Below, one piece after another: positions 15,705 to 25,283 of a DNA stretch of 64,000 nt; positions within the stretch are counted from its first letter, which is position 1; each line of letters starts with the position of its first letter. The translations under genes were made by a program, and so were the position numbers. Under the pieces are notes generated by a model. It ran no database searches. It was not told the DNA's origin and worked only from the letters and a program-made list of their open reading frames with translations. The stretch spans positions 145,618 through 209,617 of the forward strand of contig JACKAT010000005.1 in the NCBI GenBank assembly GCA_020634935.1, in the 5' to 3' direction. The DNA comes from Anaerolineales bacterium (lineage in GTDB: Bacteria > Chloroflexota > Anaerolineae > 4572-78 > J111).

Positions 15705-17645
15705 ATGGCTCTCATCGATAAAGACCAAGGGACGCTGGTGCTACGCCGGCCGGCTGAGAAGAACCCGCCCCGAACTTGGCGAAGCTGGCTGATTGGCCGG
15801 CCGTTAGCCACCGCCGACGCGCCGCACCAGACCATCGGCAAGGCGGTGGGGTTGGCCGTGTTTGCCTCGGATGCGCTGTCGTCAACCGCTTATGCTACGC
15901 AAGAAATTTTGTTTGTGCTGGCAGTGGCCGGCGCGACGGCCTCTGGCTACGCCTTTCCTATCTCGATTGCCATTGTCGCTCTCCTGACCATTGTCACCTT
16001 TTCTTACCGCCAGACGATCAACGCCTACCCCAACGGCGGCGGCGCTTACATCGTCTCCCGCGACAATCTGGGCGAACTGCCGGCCCAAATCGCCGGCGCG
16101 GCCTTGTTGACCGATTACATTTTGACCGTATCCGTCTCGATCTCATCCGGGATAGCTCAGATTACCTCGGCCTTTATCTGGATCTATCCTTATCGGGTGG
16201 AGTTAGCCGTCTTCATGGTAATACTGATTATGCTGATCAACCTGCGCGGCGTAAAAGAGTCGGGAATGGCCTTTGCCATTCCCACCTACTTCTTTTTGTT
16301 GATGATGTTTATAACGATGGGCGTCGGCCTGTTTCGCTATCTGACCGGTAATTTGGACCTGGTCCTCGACGCGCCAGCGGTACTCGTTGAAACCACCCAG
16401 TCGGTGACGCTGTTTTTATTGCTTCACGCTTTCGCCAATGGCACCACCGCTCTGACCGGCGTCGAAGCGATCTCCAACGGCATCCCGGCCTTCCGCGAAC
16501 CGCGCAGCCACAATGCCGGCGTAACCCTCATCTGGATGGCTTCGATTTTGGGATCACTGTTTCTGGGTATCACGTTCCTGGCGATTCAGATCGGTGTAAC
16601 CCCATCGGAAGAGGAAACGGTCATTTCGCAGTTGGCTCGCACGGTTTTTACGGAGCGTGGCGGACTATATTTGGGCGTTATCGCGGCCACAGCCATTATC
16701 TTGATTATGGCGGCCAATACCGCCTTTGCTGATTTTCCCCGCCTGAGTGCGTTGATGGCCGGCGACGGATTTTTACCGCGCCAATTAACTTATCGAGGCA
16801 GCCGACTGGTCTACTCGCGGGGGATCATCAGCCTGGCCCTACTGGCTTCGCTGTTAATCATCGTGTTTGAGGCCAGCGTCACAGCCCTTATCCCGTTGTA
16901 TGCCATTGGCGTCTTTTTATCATTTAGCCTATCGCAAGGTGGCATGGCTTACCGTTGGTACAAGATTGGTCGGCTCTGGCCGGATCAAGTGATAGAAGAG
17001 CGCGGCTCGACCCTGCGCTATGACACCCAATGGCGCTTCAAAATGGTGGTCAATGGTTTTGGCGCGATCTGCACTTTCATTGTGATGGGGATTTTTGCCG
17101 TTACCAAATTCAGCGAGGGCGCCTGGGTCGTGTTATTGATCATCCCTATTTTGGTCTTGATGTTGTCGGCCATTCATCGCCACTATCGCGACTTAGCCGG
17201 CGGGTTGTCGCTGCGCAAGTATGCGGCTCCACCCCGTATCTCGCGGCACCGGGTGATTTTGCTGGTGGCCGGCGTTCATCAAGGCACGTTGGCCGCGCTG
17301 CGCTACGCCCGTCTCCTGTCTGACGATATTACCGCCGTCCACATCTCGACCAACGCCGACGAATCGGATCGCGTCTGCCAGGAGTGGGAAGGCTGGGGTA
17401 ACGGCATCCGGTTGGTCGTTTTAGACTCGCCGTACCGGCTGCTTATCGAGCCGATCTTAGACTATATCAATCAAATTGACGCCCGCCGGCAGCCCAATGA
17501 GATCATCACGGTGGTGGTGCCGCAGTTTGTACCGAGCCGTTGGTGGCATAACCTGCTGCACACTCAAACGGCCTTTTTGCTGCAGGTGGCCTTGATCTTC
17601 CGGCCTGGGATCGTCATTACCAGCGTCCCTTACCTGATCGAATAG
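15705..17645 (+). CDS. KimA-like potassium permease (APC superfamily)
   Basis: A 646-residue transporter with about 12 membrane helices followed by a cytoplasmic C-terminal domain of some 150 residues. Residues such as FASDALSSTAYATQEIL, YPNGGGAYIVSRDNLGE and LLTDYILTVSVSISSG match Bacillus subtilis KimA (YdaO), a high-affinity H+/K+ symporter controlled by c-di-AMP. AAGGAG precedes the ATG. It follows hppA by 15 bases and is followed by two RCK proteins by 14 bases, so the PPase could supply the proton gradient and the RCK pair could gate uptake. Specificity for K+ rather than amino acids is inferred from the homology and context. Confidence 0.87.
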   Translation: MALIDKDQGTLVLRRPAEKNPPRTWRSWLIGRPLATADAPHQTIGKAVGLAVFASDALSSTAYATQEILFVLAVAGATASGYAFPISIAIVALLTIVTFSYRQTINAYPNGGGAYIVSRDNLGELPAQIAGAALLTDYILTVSVSISSGIAQITSAFIWIYPYRVELAVFMVILIMLINLRGVKESGMAFAIPTYFFLLMMFITMGVGLFRYLTGNLDLVLDAPAVLVETTQSVTLFLLLHAFANGTTALTGVEAISNGIPAFREPRSHNAGVTLIWMASILGSLFLGITFLAIQIGVTPSEEETVISQLARTVFTERGGLYLGVIAATAIILIMAANTAFADFPRLSALMAGDGFLPRQLTYRGSRLVYSRGIISLALLASLLIIVFEASVTALIPLYAIGVFLSFSLSQGGMAYRWYKIGRLWPDQVIEERGSTLRYDTQWRFKMVVNGFGAICTFIVMGIFAVTKFSEGAWVVLLIIPILVLMLSAIHRHYRDLAGGLSLRKYAAPPRISRHRVILLVAGVHQGTLAALRYARLLSDDITAVHISTNADESDRVCQEWEGWGNGIRLVVLDSPYRLLIEPILDYINQIDARRQPNEIITVVVPQFVPSRWWHNLLHTQTAFLLQVALIFRPGIVITSVPYLIE

Positions 17646-17659
17646 AGGGGGAATATAAG

Positions 17660-18325
17660 GTGAATATTATTGTCATTGGCTGCGGCCGAATGGGGGCCGA
17701 ATTAGCCTATAGCCTTTTTCAACAGGGCCATAATGTGACCGTGGTCGATCATCACCCGGCGGCCTTTGATAATTTGCACCCCGACTTCCTGGGGCGCGTG
17801 GTCGAAGGCAATAGTTTATCGCAGGACATTTTGCGCCGGGCCGGCATTCATCAGGCCGATGCGCTGGCCGCCGTCACCAACTCCGACTCGCTCAATGCGG
17901 TTGTAGCCCATATCGCCCGCTCGATTTATCACATTTCCAAAATTGCTGTTCGCAACTACGACGCGCGCTGGCTGTCGCTGCATGAGGTTTTTGGTTTGCC
18001 GGTGGTCAGTTCCACCCTCTGGGCGACCCACCGGATTATGAGCATGCTAGAGGAAACTCATTTGCGCCAGGTATTCTCCTCAGACCAGGGGCAGGTCAGT
18101 TTATACGAGTTTGTTGTGCCGGATCGTTTTCGGGGCAGCCGCCTGCAAACTCTTTTTCCTCCAGAGGAGTGCGTGGTTGTGGCCGTGACGCGAGCTGGCC
18201 AGCCCCGGCCGCCGGCTCAGGTTGACTCGCTGCAAACCGGCGATGTGGTCTATGTGAGTGCGCCGCCGGTGTTAATACCCAATTTACAGCAACGTCTGGA
18301 TGGGGAGGTTAATAGCCCATGTTAG
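17660..18325 (+). CDS. RCK/TrkA-type regulator A1 (GTG start)
   Basis: A 221-residue protein with an N-terminal RCK_N Rossmann domain (IVIGCGRMGAELA nucleotide motif) and a C-terminal RCK_C domain from about residue 140. It starts at GTG behind a GAGGGGG ribosome site. It belongs to the same subgroup as the gene at 22338. RCK proteins form octameric rings on K+ channels and transporters and bind NAD(H), ATP or c-di-AMP. No Trk or Ktr membrane subunit is nearby, so the natural partner is the KimA-like permease. Confidence 0.92.
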   Translation: MNIIVIGCGRMGAELAYSLFQQGHNVTVVDHHPAAFDNLHPDFLGRVVEGNSLSQDILRRAGIHQADALAAVTNSDSLNAVVAHIARSIYHISKIAVRNYDARWLSLHEVFGLPVVSSTLWATHRIMSMLEETHLRQVFSSDQGQVSLYEFVVPDRFRGSRLQTLFPPEECVVVAVTRAGQPRPPAQVDSLQTGDVVYVSAPPVLIPNLQQRLDGEVNSPC

Positions 18326-18990
18326 TCATTATCGGCGGTGGAGGCCAGACCGGCACCCAATTGGCCACGCTATTGATAGCCCAGCACCACCAAGTCCACG
18401 TCATTGAACATCGGCGCGATGTGCTATCTCGGCTCCATCGCGAACTGCCCACCGAAGTCATTTATGAAGGCTACCCGACCGACCTGCTGATCTTGGATCA
18501 AGCCGGCGTCGAGCAAGCCCAAGTTGTGGCCGCCTGTACGATCAGCGATGCCGATAATCTGGCCATGTGCTATCTGGTTCGGACTCGCTATCAGGTTCCG
18601 CGCACCATTGCGCGGATCAACAGTCCTCGCAACGGCTGGTTGTTTGGACCCACCTTTCATGTGGATGCGGCCTTCAACCAGGCCAAAATTATGGCCAGCT
18701 TGATTGAAGAGGAAATGCCGGCCGGCGCCATGCTAACGTTGCTAAAACTCAATCGGGGCGACTTCTCTTTGGTCGAAGAAAAAATTTCGGAGAGGGCGCC
18801 GGCCATCGGGCAGACCATTCAAGAATTAAGCCTCCCTGAAAACTGTGTTATCGCCGGGATCATTCGAGATGAGCAAATGGTAGTGCCTCGGGGTCAAACC
18901 GTCTTTCAGGCCGGCGACGAAATTCTGGCCGTAGTAGACAGCGCCGGAGCGGAGCAGTTAGCCCGCTTGTTGACGACCGGAAAAATATGA
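18319..18990 (+). CDS. RCK/TrkA-type regulator B1
   Basis: A 223-residue RCK_N plus RCK_C protein. The nucleotide motif is VIIGGGGQTGTQLA; a conserved stretch AMLTLLKLNRGDFSLVEEKI lies just before the RCK_C domain. Its start overlaps the end of the A1 gene by 7 bases, implying coupled synthesis and perhaps a heteromeric ring. It is paralogous to the gene at 23003-23674. Confidence 0.92.
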   Translation: MLVIIGGGGQTGTQLATLLIAQHHQVHVIEHRRDVLSRLHRELPTEVIYEGYPTDLLILDQAGVEQAQVVAACTISDADNLAMCYLVRTRYQVPRTIARINSPRNGWLFGPTFHVDAAFNQAKIMASLIEEEMPAGAMLTLLKLNRGDFSLVEEKISERAPAIGQTIQELSLPENCVIAGIIRDEQMVVPRGQTVFQAGDEILAVVDSAGAEQLARLLTTGKI

Positions 18991-19449
18991 ATAAGTTGAA
19001 AGGCCAACCAGCGCGAGGCTAAAACGATTCATCGCGCTAAAAGAGCGAAGGACGCTGAAGCGCCCTACTCTGGCGAAATCTTAGCCTGACAGGGCTTCGC
19101 GCTCTCAGCACGGGTCTTTAGGCCCGTGCTGCGGGGAACGGCTAGTTCGTACACCGATTAATTTCTTGATCTTTATTAGCGGTCTGACGCATTTCAACGG
19201 CTAATGAATTTCAAGAAAGTAAACTACATACCGACCGGAAGCCGGTACGTGGTTTACTTAATCTTCATAAGCCGCCACTACGAACTAGGGTGTCATTTTT
19301 AGCCTCGTGTCCTAGTCGCCTGATCTAGTCCAAGACTAACCTCTCAGCCAGTGGGCAAACTCTCCAAATGCCTGATGCGTCCCCGGCTTATTGACCGTAT
19401 ACTACAAAAGATGAAATACGACGTCAATGAGTAGCAACGGACGCTCCTA
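18991..19449. repeat. 459-bp gene-free spacer with nested palindromes
   Basis: Outer arms CGAGGCTAAAA (19014-19024) and TTTTAGCCTCG (19297-19307), inner arms CTAGTTCGTA (19142-19151) and TACGAACTAG (19279-19288), and AAGTAAAC (19217-19224) with GTTTACTT (19252-19259). A separate strong hairpin CAGCACGGG/CCCGTGCTG spans 19106-19131 and may end the preceding operon. The 294-bp palindromic whole may be a degenerate mobile element. No gene is seen. Confidence 0.6.
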
Positions 19450-22272
19450 ATGAAATCACACACTGTGAGCACCTCAGCCCGCGTCAGCCCCGAACTTCTG
19501 GCCTCAATTCCCGCTTGGCCCATCCCCGAAGTCTACCACGCCTTAGATACCCAACCTCAGGGGCTGGCCCAAACCGAAGCCGAGCAGCGCCTGGCCACTT
19601 ACGGCCGCAACGTAATCCGTAAAGTGAAGGGCAAACCGCTCTGGCTGAAGTTCGTAGTCAATTTCACCCACTTGATGGCCATTCTATTGTGGATCGGCGG
19701 CTTTATCGCCCTGGCGGCGCGGCTGCCGGAACTGGCCTTCGCCATCTGGCTGGTCAACCTGATCAACGGGCTGTTCAGCTTTTGGCAGGAGTATCGAGCC
19801 GAACGCGCCACCGAGGCCCTGCGCAAGCTGATGCCGGCCTACGCCCGCGTGGTGCGCGACGGCCAGGAACAACGGCTGCTGGCCGAAGAACTGGTCCCCG
19901 GCGACCAGATTGTGCTGGCCGAAGGCGATCACATTTCGGCCGATGCCCGGCTGGTGCGCGAAGCCGAACTGCGGGTCGATCAATCCACCCTGACCGGCGA
20001 GTCTCATCCGGTGCGCAAAACCAGCGAGGCTGTGCTGGGCCGCGACCTGGCCCGGATCGAACTGCCCAACCTGATCTTTGCCGGCACCAGTGTCGCGGCC
20101 GGCAGCGCCCGCGCGGTCGTGCTGGCGACCGGCATGGACAGCGAGTTCGGCAAGATTGCCGGGCTGACCCAAAGCGTCGGCCAGGACATCAGCCCCTTGC
20201 AGCGAGAAATGAGTACCGTGACCAAAATGGTTAGCATCATTGCCATTTGCAGTGGCCTGGTCTTTTTTGGGCTGTCGCTCACGCTGGCCGGCATGAGCGT
20301 GGCCGAAGGGTTTATCTTTGCCCTGGGCATGATCGTAGCCTTTGTGCCGGAAGGGTTGCTGCCGACGGTGACGCTAGCTTTGGCGATGGGCGTACAGCGT
20401 ATGGCCAAACGGCACGCGCTGGTCAAACGGCTGTCGGCGGTGGAGACGCTGGGCTGTACCACCATCATCTGCACCGATAAAACCGGCACGCTGACCCAAA
20501 ACGAGATGACTGTTTCGGCCTTATGGCTGGCCGGCCAGCGCTTGACGGTGACCGGCATTGGTTACGAACCGCAGGGCCAAATTCTCAGCGACGGGCAGCC
20601 GCTTCAACCCAACCAAACGGACGAGGTGCGCCGCCTGCTCATCGCGGCCAGTTTGTGCAACAACGCCCGGATTCTGCCGCCGAATGACCAGATTTCCCGC
20701 TGGACGGTGCTGGGCGATCCGACCGAAGCCGCGCTGCGGGTGGCCGCCCTCAAAGGCGGCGTCGATCCCGAAGCCGAATTAATCGATCTGCCTCGTTTGC
20801 GTGAGCTGCCGTTCGAGTCGCGCCGCAAACGCATGAGCACGATTCACCGCGCCGGCGCGGATCGGATCGCCTTTATCAAGGGCGCCCCACAAGAGATTTT
20901 GAATTTGTGCAGCCGCATCCGGCAAGCCGGCGGCGAGGCCTGTCTGACCGACGCGCTGAAATGCCAAATCACTACCGCTAATGACGCCTTCGCCCGCGCC
21001 GGGCTGCGGGTACTGGCCGTCGCCTCACGCCAACTGCCATCGGAGTTAACCGATTTATCGGTGGAGACGGTCGAACAGGAGTTGACCTTTTTGGGCTTGA
21101 TGGCGATGATGGACCCGCCCCGCCCCGAAGTAACCCAGGCCGTGAACAAATGCCGCCAGGCCGGCATTCGCATCATCATGATCACCGGCGACTACGGCCT
21201 GACCGCCGAAAGTATCGCCCGCCGCATCGGCATCATTCACGATGCGGGCGACCGGCCGCGCATTATCACCGGCGTCGAGCTTGACGCGCTGGATGATCAA
21301 GCCTTACAAACCGCCTTAGCCGGCAGCGTCATCTTTGCCCGCGTCGCCCCCGAGCACAAACTGCGCGTGGTCCGTAACCTACAAGCGATGGGCCACATTG
21401 TGGCTGTCACCGGCGATGGCGTCAACGATGCCCCGGCCCTAAAAAAGGCCGATATCGGGGTGGCGATGGGCCTGACCGGCACCGATGTCTCCAAAGAGGC
21501 CGCCGACATTATTCTGACTGACGACAACTTCGCCTCGATTGTCAACGCGGTTGAAGAAGGCCGGGCTGTCTATGCGAATATCAAGAAATTTACGTCATAT
21601 ATTTTCACCAGCAACACCCCCGAAGCGGTGCCGTTTATCCTGTTCGCCTTCAGCCGCGCCCGGATTCCCCTGGCGCTCAACGTGATGCACATTCTGGCCG
21701 TTGACCTGTGTACCGACATGGCCCCGGCGTTGGCCTTGGGCGCGGAAAAACCCGAACCGGGCATAATGGATCGCCCGCCGCGCCCGATCAAGGAACACGT
21801 CATCACCCGCTCACTGCTAATTCGGGCCTATGCCTGGCTGGGGCCGGTGCAAGCTCTGGCGACAATGGCGGCCTTCTATTATATGTATTGGACCAGCGGC
21901 TACTGGGGCCAGTGGTTAGACCTGCCGGCCAGCGGGGAGCTTTATCGCGCGGCAACGGCGATGGCCCTGGCTGCGGTGGTTACGACCCAAATCGGCAACC
22001 TGTTCGCCCACCGCACCGAGCGCATTTCCGCCTTTAAGATTAGCTGGTTCAACAACCGCCTGATCTGGATCGGCATTGCCTCCGAACTATTTTTCATTAC
22101 GCTCATCGTCTACGTGCCGTTTTTGCATGGCCTGATCGGCACGGCGTCCTTCTCGGTTGAAAACTGGCTGTTCTTATTTGCCTGGACGCCGGCCTTATTG
22201 GTGCTCGATGAAATTCGCAAGGCGCTGCTGAATTGGCGCGCGCAGCATACTATTCAGGTGACTGAAAGGTGA
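19450..22272 (+). CDS. P2-type cation ATPase, Na+/K+-ATPase-like
   Basis: A 940-residue P-type ATPase with TGES actuator motif, the phosphorylation site CTDKTGTLTQNEMTV, MITGDY, and TGDGVNDAPALKKADIG. The M4 motif VAFVPEGLLPTVTLALAMG and the M5-M6 region FTSNTPEAVPF with LAVDLCTDMAPALALGAE resemble animal Na+/K+-ATPases (VPEGLLATVTV; DLGTDMVPAISLAYE) more than SERCA-like pumps, so Na+ (or H+) export coupled to K+ is likely. It is followed by two RCK proteins, echoing the KimA operon. The stop codon lies inside a copy of the AGGTGACAGTCAC repeat. Confidence 0.9.
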   Translation: MKSHTVSTSARVSPELLASIPAWPIPEVYHALDTQPQGLAQTEAEQRLATYGRNVIRKVKGKPLWLKFVVNFTHLMAILLWIGGFIALAARLPELAFAIWLVNLINGLFSFWQEYRAERATEALRKLMPAYARVVRDGQEQRLLAEELVPGDQIVLAEGDHISADARLVREAELRVDQSTLTGESHPVRKTSEAVLGRDLARIELPNLIFAGTSVAAGSARAVVLATGMDSEFGKIAGLTQSVGQDISPLQREMSTVTKMVSIIAICSGLVFFGLSLTLAGMSVAEGFIFALGMIVAFVPEGLLPTVTLALAMGVQRMAKRHALVKRLSAVETLGCTTIICTDKTGTLTQNEMTVSALWLAGQRLTVTGIGYEPQGQILSDGQPLQPNQTDEVRRLLIAASLCNNARILPPNDQISRWTVLGDPTEAALRVAALKGGVDPEAELIDLPRLRELPFESRRKRMSTIHRAGADRIAFIKGAPQEILNLCSRIRQAGGEACLTDALKCQITTANDAFARAGLRVLAVASRQLPSELTDLSVETVEQELTFLGLMAMMDPPRPEVTQAVNKCRQAGIRIIMITGDYGLTAESIARRIGIIHDAGDRPRIITGVELDALDDQALQTALAGSVIFARVAPEHKLRVVRNLQAMGHIVAVTGDGVNDAPALKKADIGVAMGLTGTDVSKEAADIILTDDNFASIVNAVEEGRAVYANIKKFTSYIFTSNTPEAVPFILFAFSRARIPLALNVMHILAVDLCTDMAPALALGAEKPEPGIMDRPPRPIKEHVITRSLLIRAYAWLGPVQALATMAAFYYMYWTSGYWGQWLDLPASGELYRAATAMALAAVVTTQIGNLFAHRTERISAFKISWFNNRLIWIGIASELFFITLIVYVPFLHGLIGTASFSVENWLFLFAWTPALLVLDEIRKALLNWRAQHTIQVTER

Positions 22273-22311
22273 CAGTCACTTTTTACCCCTAGGGCTAAGT
22301 GCCTGTCACCT
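22267..22311. repeat. AGGTGACAGTCAC inverted repeat at the end of the P-type ATPase gene
   Basis: Arms AGGTGACAGTCACTT (22267-22281) and AAGTGCCTGTCACCT (22297-22311). The TGA stop of the ATPase lies in the left arm. It is related to the palindromic elements at 4428 and 28345. Confidence 0.75.
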
Positions 22312-22337
22312 GAACTACTGAGAGATGGAGGATCAAG

Positions 22338-22988
22338 ATGAAATTTATTGTCATTGGCTGCGGCCGGGTGGGGTCGGGCCTGGCCCAAACCTTGGATCGA
22401 CGCGGCCATACGGTCGTAGTCATCGACATCGACCTGCACGCTTTTGAACGCCTGGAGGCAGGCTTTCGGGGCCGGACCATCCACGGCGTCGGCTTTGACC
22501 GAACCGTCCTGACCGAAGCCGGCATCAAGCAGGCCGATGGATTAGCCGCCGTGACCGGCAGCGACGAGGTCAACGTGGTAACGGCCCGGCTGGCCGGCCA
22601 ATTCTACAAGGTGCCTAAGGTCATCGCCCGGCTGTTCGACCCGCGCAAGGCCGACATCTATCGCCGTCTGGGATTACAAACCGTCACCCCCCTGGCCTGG
22701 GAAGTTAATCGTATTGTTGAACTGCTGTCCTACTTTCCCCTGGCCAACGAAGCCAGTATCGGGAACGGACAGGTCGATCTGGTTGACACGGAAGTGCCGC
22801 AATTGCTTATCGGCCGCACGGTCAACGACCTAACCGTGCCGGGCGAAATTCACGTGGTAGCTATCACCCGGGGCGGGCAGACATTTCTGCCGACGCGTGG
22901 CGCCCTCCTCCAGAGGGGCGATTGGCTGCATCTGGCCTTACTGGCCGCCTCCGGCGATCGACTCAAAGCGTTGTTGGGCTTAACCTAA
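22338..22988 (+). CDS. RCK/TrkA-type regulator A2
   Basis: A 216-residue RCK_N plus RCK_C protein with IVIGCGRVGSGLA, close to the A1 gene at 17660 (shared GCGR.G motif, ADxLAAVTxSD block). It lies 65 bases after the P-type ATPase with a GGAG ribosome site. The pairing of each transporter with one A-type and one B-type RCK protein suggests a two-subunit sensor ring for each. Confidence 0.92.
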   Translation: MKFIVIGCGRVGSGLAQTLDRRGHTVVVIDIDLHAFERLEAGFRGRTIHGVGFDRTVLTEAGIKQADGLAAVTGSDEVNVVTARLAGQFYKVPKVIARLFDPRKADIYRRLGLQTVTPLAWEVNRIVELLSYFPLANEASIGNGQVDLVDTEVPQLLIGRTVNDLTVPGEIHVVAITRGGQTFLPTRGALLQRGDWLHLALLAASGDRLKALLGLT

Positions 22989-23002
22989 GGAGGGAGGACA
23001 TC

Positions 23003-23674
23003 ATGAACGTAATCATTGTTGGCGGCGGTCACGTTGGCGCACATTTGGCTTCCTTGTTGTTAAGTCAGGGACATCAGCTCAAGGTGATCGAACTGCACCC
23101 TCACGACAACGCCACCGGATCGCACCACTTACCCGCCGAGATCTGGCTCTACGGCAACGGCGCCGATCCGGACATATTGGAAACCGCCGGCATCTATAAA
23201 GCCGATGTGGTGGCGGCCGTGACCGGGGCCGATGAAACCAACCTGGTTATCACCAGCCTGGCCCGGTTTGAGTTTGGCGTGCCTCGGGTGGTGGCTCGCG
23301 TCAACCATCCCGATAATGCCTGGTTATTTACCGCCCAGATGGGCGTCGATGTGGCGCTCAATCAGGCCGATTTGATGGCCCATCTCATTGCCGAACAGAT
23401 GTCGCTGGGAGATATGATGACCCTGCTGAAGCTGCGCAAGGGCGAGTACGCCCTGGTCGAGGAGAAAGTCCACCCGACCAGCCTCGCCGCCAACCAGGCC
23501 ATTTGCGATGTCGATTGGCCCGCCGAGTGCGTGCTATCGGCCATCATTCGGCGCGGGCAGCTCATCATTCCTCGGGGCAATGTGGTGATTAAACCGGCCG
23601 ATGAAGTGCTGGCCGTCGTTCATTCGGCTCAGGTGGCGCGATTGGCGGCGCTGTTAGGTAAATCAGGTGACTAA
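23003..23674 (+). CDS. RCK/TrkA-type regulator B2
   Basis: A 223-residue RCK protein. The start at 23003 (MNVIIVGGGHVGAHLA) has AAGGAGGGAGG upstream and gives the proper Rossmann N-terminus; an earlier in-frame codon is not needed. The stretch DMMTLLKLRKGEYALVEEKV matches the B1 gene. It is the last gene of the cation island. Confidence 0.93.
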   Translation: MNVIIVGGGHVGAHLASLLLSQGHQLKVIELHPHDNATGSHHLPAEIWLYGNGADPDILETAGIYKADVVAAVTGADETNLVITSLARFEFGVPRVVARVNHPDNAWLFTAQMGVDVALNQADLMAHLIAEQMSLGDMMTLLKLRKGEYALVEEKVHPTSLAANQAICDVDWPAECVLSAIIRRGQLIIPRGNVVIKPADEVLAVVHSAQVARLAALLGKSGD

Positions 23675-23705
23675 TAATTGATGGTCAGGGCTTACACAGT
23701 TCCAA

Positions 23706-23742
23706 AGGTGACAGTCACTAAGTGACTGTCACCTGGTTTTTT
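23706..23742 (+). terminator. Repeat-derived terminator of the cation island
   Basis: AGGTGACAGTCACT directly abuts AGTGACTGTCACCT (23706-23733), followed by GGTTTTTT. The stem plus T run reads as an intrinsic terminator for the plus-strand operon; the sequence is a shortened copy of the palindromic repeat family. Confidence 0.7.
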
Positions 23743-23758
23743 CATGGGTTCTGTCAGT

Positions 23759-25270
23759 TTACTTCCGCAACCAAGCCCAGGCGGTATCCAGTTCGTTTTC
23801 AGGAAAATGACGGCTTTGCCGGGCATAGAACGGTCGCGCCGACTTAGCCAGCCAGTCACTCCAACGTTGGTCGCCGACGACGGCTAACTTTTGAATGGAA
23901 CCACCGTATTCCCGGCCAAACCGGGCATCATCCCACAAGGCCTGCCACTCAATCCCTTGCAGGGATTCGATTTGTAGCAGCAGATTCACCTCATCGTGCA
24001 TCGCCAGCGCATCGGCCACATCCAGCGATAAGGTCCGGTAATCGGCATCGCGCAACTTGCCGTTAACGACGTAGCCTAAAGACGCACCTCGGCTGGCCGG
24101 TAGCCGTTTCAGAGCGCGGCGTAAAATGCTGTCGCCGCTAAATTGCTGCCGCAGTACCCCTTTAAAAGCGTCGCGCAGCAGCAGTTTCATTATGACCTTT
24201 TGTACTTTTAGTCCTAACTCGCTGCCGGGTACAAATGCTTTGGCAAAGTCACGCGCCTTTGTTTGCCGCGCCTCAATTTCCGGGCGCACCTGGTTTTGAT
24301 AAACGCGGAAAGCGGCGGCGTAATCCTCATTTTGACGCAGCGCTTCGGCCAAGATATACGCTCCCCCCAAGGCCATAGACGCACCCTGACCGGAGATGAG
24401 AGTCATACAGCCGCAAGCATCACCGACCAGGGCGACCCGGCCATTGTGCCACTGCGTCATTTTGATTTGCGTCACCGTGTCCATAAAAATGGACTCATCC
24501 GGCGCATCGGCCAAAAGCTGCGGCGTGATCCAGCCCATACCATCAAAGGCGGTGCGTAAGCGGGGCAATCGTTCGGCACGTGGGACGTGACCCTCGTCGG
24601 GCGCTTCCCACATAAACAGCGTAATTAACTCGCCTGCCCGGTCGCTGCAATACGCTCCAACCTGGCGGCCCGGCTCGGTGTAGTTTTGCCACGCCCGACC
24701 GATGTGATAGTGGTCGGGTAGGCTGTAGCAGGCCACATAATAGCCCAGGTAATGGGCAAATTCGGATTCCGGACCAAACACGAGGCTGCGGGTGCGGGAA
24801 TGAATCCCGTCGGCGCCGATGAGCAGGTCGAAGGCCTCGCGGCGGCCATCGTCAAAAGTAGCCGTAACGGTATCGGGGGTTTGAGTAATGGCGGTTAACG
24901 AGCAGCCAAAGCGCACCTCCACCTTATCGGCAATGGCTTGATACAGCGTCTCTTCCAATGTCCGGTGCATCAGGGGCAGATAACGGCCGTCCATAATTTT
25001 ACGCATCAGGGCAATGTCCAGTTTGGCGATGAGGTTGCCATCTTCGTTGACATAACCCACATACTCGGCTTTGATTGGTCGCGCTTGCAGTGGTTCGATC
25101 AACCCCATGCGTTCGGCCACATCGTAGCCGCTGCCAAAAAAGTCAATACCATAGCCGTCTCGCCGCAGCCCGTTAGACTGTTCGATGACAACCGGCGTAA
25201 AACCATATTTGTCCAGCCAGTAGGCCAACGTTAGCCCGGCCAGCCCACCGCCAGAAATCAAAATTTTCAT
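23759..25270 (-). CDS. FAD-dependent monooxygenase (PHBH fold)
   Basis: A 503-residue flavoprotein. The N-terminal GGGLAGLTLAYWLDKYG is the dinucleotide-binding motif; LLIGADGIHSRTR (the DG motif) and VALVGDACGCMTLISGQGAS (second FAD motif) follow. This is the aromatic-ring hydroxylase/TetX-like group using NAD(P)H and O2; the substrate is unknown. A C-terminal extension of about 120 residues beyond the usual 380 has no recognised domain. It forms a minus-strand cluster with two small genes upstream (13-base gap). Confidence 0.9.
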   Translation of the reverse strand: MKILISGGGLAGLTLAYWLDKYGFTPVVIEQSNGLRRDGYGIDFFGSGYDVAERMGLIEPLQARPIKAEYVGYVNEDGNLIAKLDIALMRKIMDGRYLPLMHRTLEETLYQAIADKVEVRFGCSLTAITQTPDTVTATFDDGRREAFDLLIGADGIHSRTRSLVFGPESEFAHYLGYYVACYSLPDHYHIGRAWQNYTEPGRQVGAYCSDRAGELITLFMWEAPDEGHVPRAERLPRLRTAFDGMGWITPQLLADAPDESIFMDTVTQIKMTQWHNGRVALVGDACGCMTLISGQGASMALGGAYILAEALRQNEDYAAAFRVYQNQVRPEIEARQTKARDFAKAFVPGSELGLKVQKVIMKLLLRDAFKGVLRQQFSGDSILRRALKRLPASRGASLGYVVNGKLRDADYRTLSLDVADALAMHDEVNLLLQIESLQGIEWQALWDDARFGREYGGSIQKLAVVGDQRWSDWLAKSARPFYARQSRHFPENELDTAWAWLRK

Positions 25271-25283
25271 AATTTTTCTCCAA

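Noticed and set aside
15600..15720. c-di-AMP (ydaO) riboswitch upstream of the KimA-like gene
   Set aside because: Only 15 bases separate it from hppA, which is too short, and the hppA leader shows no clear match.
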